Assembly (NCBI GenBank): GCA_024695315.1
Contig: JAILIJ010000201.1
Coordinates: 1-7,869 of the forward strand
DNA length: 7,869 nucleotides
Reading direction: 5' to 3'
Source of the DNA: Bacteroidaceae bacterium
GTDB taxonomy: Bacteria; Bacteroidota; Bacteroidia; Bacteroidales; Bacteroidaceae
Below the pieces are notes generated by a model that saw only the letters and a list, made by a program, of their open reading frames with translations, was not told the origin of the DNA and did no database searches. Positions 7,435-7,869 of this stretch are shown here, in pieces (the stretch's first letter is position 1; each line of letters opens with the position of its first letter). The position numbers and the translations under genes were made by a program.

Positions 7435-7637
7435 CTATTTAAAATTGCAAATTTCAGATTTTTTTATTATATTTATGCATTCATCCAACGACATCGGTTC
7501 GTAACCGATTTCATGAGCGATGGACATCAGTTTTGCATAAACAAAAATTGATAAACGTCATCATTGAAAAATAAGACCTGATACGAAGGAATTATAAAGG
7601 ATATACGAAGCGTTGCCGAAGGAGGTGGGGTAGAAAA
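7435..7637 (-). pseudogene. Possible decayed gene tail, or a dispersed intergenic repeat
   Basis: On the minus strand, one frame is open for 36 codons (7637 to 7530), ending just after VLFFNDDVYQFLF-MQN. A second frame, open from 7557 to the TAG at 7435-7437, reads YAKLMSIAHEIGYEPMSLDE and then CINIIKKSEICNFK. The two overlap at 7530-7557, so a single-base change there would join them into about 65 codons. The second piece has a balanced amino-acid mix unlike random AT-rich DNA, and the region is richer in GC than its flanks. I do not recognise the family. There is no upstream start or full domain. It could equally be a noncoding repeat that happens to lack stops. Confidence 0.3.
7493..7509. 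repeat. Short perfect inverted repeat (7-bp stem, 3-base loop)
   Basis: ATCGGTT (7493-7499) and AACCGAT (7503-7509) are exact reverse complements around CGT. It lies inside the GC-rich island, within the possible gene tail on the minus strand (EIGYEP). No T-tract follows on either strand, so it is not an obvious terminator. It may be part of an operator, a repeat element, or chance. Confidence 0.45.
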
Positions 7638-7759
7638 TTACGTACTAATGATAATACCCAAAAATAAAAATACTAATATAAATACAAAAAAACTTACATT
7701 TATATTAATGAATTAAAGAAATACCTGAATCAATGAATTCATAAAAAATTAAATACAAC

Positions 7760-7850
7760 TGACGAACAATAGAATCACAATAAAAGAAGATAAATGAAAA
7801 TATATAATGTGGAAAAAGAACTATTGTTATTCCGTTAACATAATTCGTCA
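7760..7850. repeat. Split inverted repeat near the right edge
   Basis: TGACGAACAATAG (7760-7772) has its complement in two pieces on the right: CTATTGTT (7821-7828) and TTCGTCA (7844-7850), separated by about 15 bases that contain the palindrome GTTAAC. The arms are about 50 bases apart. It could be a large interrupted hairpin or a pair of binding sites upstream of the next gene. AT-rich context makes a chance match possible. Confidence 0.25.
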
Positions 7851-7869
7851 ACATACTTAATTTTATATT

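Larger units (their letters stand above)
7226..7869. other. Long AT-rich intergenic region without an intact gene
   Basis: No convincing complete gene, tRNA or CRISPR array is visible here. The flanks are very AT-rich: by hand count 7 of 60 bases are G or C at 7381-7440, and 15 of 100 at 7651-7750. A central island is much richer (24 of 50 at 7481-7530; 14 of 20 at 7611-7630) and is described separately. Open frames present are short: 43 codons at 7373-7504 (+) and 14 codons at 7794-7838 (+). The next gene must start beyond the window, so promoter or leader elements for it may lie in the last 200 bases, but I cannot identify one. Confidence 0.6.

Noticed and set aside
7488..7514. tRNA T-arm-like hairpin (ATCGG, loop TTCGTAA, CCGAT)
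   Set aside because: The loop lacks the conserved A of TTCRA, and no acceptor, anticodon or D arm can be placed around it.
7582..7660. Plus-strand open frames through the GC-rich island (one Arg-rich, one containing IRSVAEGGGVENYV)
   Set aside because: Neither has a credible start codon, both end shortly in AT-rich sequence, and the minus-strand reading is more protein-like.
7794..7838. 14-codon frame MKIYNVEKELLLFR near the right edge, possibly a leader peptide
   Set aside because: Too short to support, with no attenuator hairpin or regulatory codon run visible within the window.

Overview
The window looks like chromosomal DNA of a Bacteroidales bacterium, most likely Prevotella or a close relative. 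The reasons are the AT-rich DNA, the general absence of Shine-Dalgarno sites, promoter elements of the Bacteroidetes type (TTTG ... TAnnTTTG), and proteins whose motifs match Bacteroidetes versions of ParE, CoaD, YbeY, an S41 protease and an OmpA-like protein. The genus is an inference; no rRNA or other marker gene is present.

Layout. Positions 2-124 (+) probably hold the last 40 codons of a gene that begins outside the window. Positions 162-206 form a hairpin that fits a terminator for the minus strand. From 5954 down to 251 runs a compact minus-strand run of five genes, in transcription order: a large GNAT-like acyltransferase, parE (topoisomerase IV subunit B), coaD (coenzyme A synthesis), a secreted S41 processing protease, and ybeY (rRNA endonuclease). 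Gaps are 8, 54, -4 and 30 bases, so one operon is likely. A TAnnTTTG element sits just upstream of the first gene. The 91-base gap at 5955-6045 is divergent; on the plus strand it has a well-spaced TTTG-N20-TAATTTTG promoter for a secreted OmpA-family outer-membrane protein (6046-7161), which ends at a strong hairpin terminator (7190-7225).

The last 640 bases have no convincing intact gene. They are very AT-rich, except for an island of much higher GC at about 7481-7640 whose minus strand reads like a frameshifted gene tail or a dispersed intergenic repeat.

How the genes work together: the operon joins housekeeping functions (chromosome decatenation, CoA synthesis, rRNA maturation) with a periplasmic protease, and the divergent OmpA-like protein would tie the outer membrane to peptidoglycan. 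There is no sign of a CRISPR array, phage, complete insertion sequence or defence system. I found no clear new system. The points most worth checking are the GC-rich island, the role of the GNAT-like protein, and the start of the OmpA-like gene.
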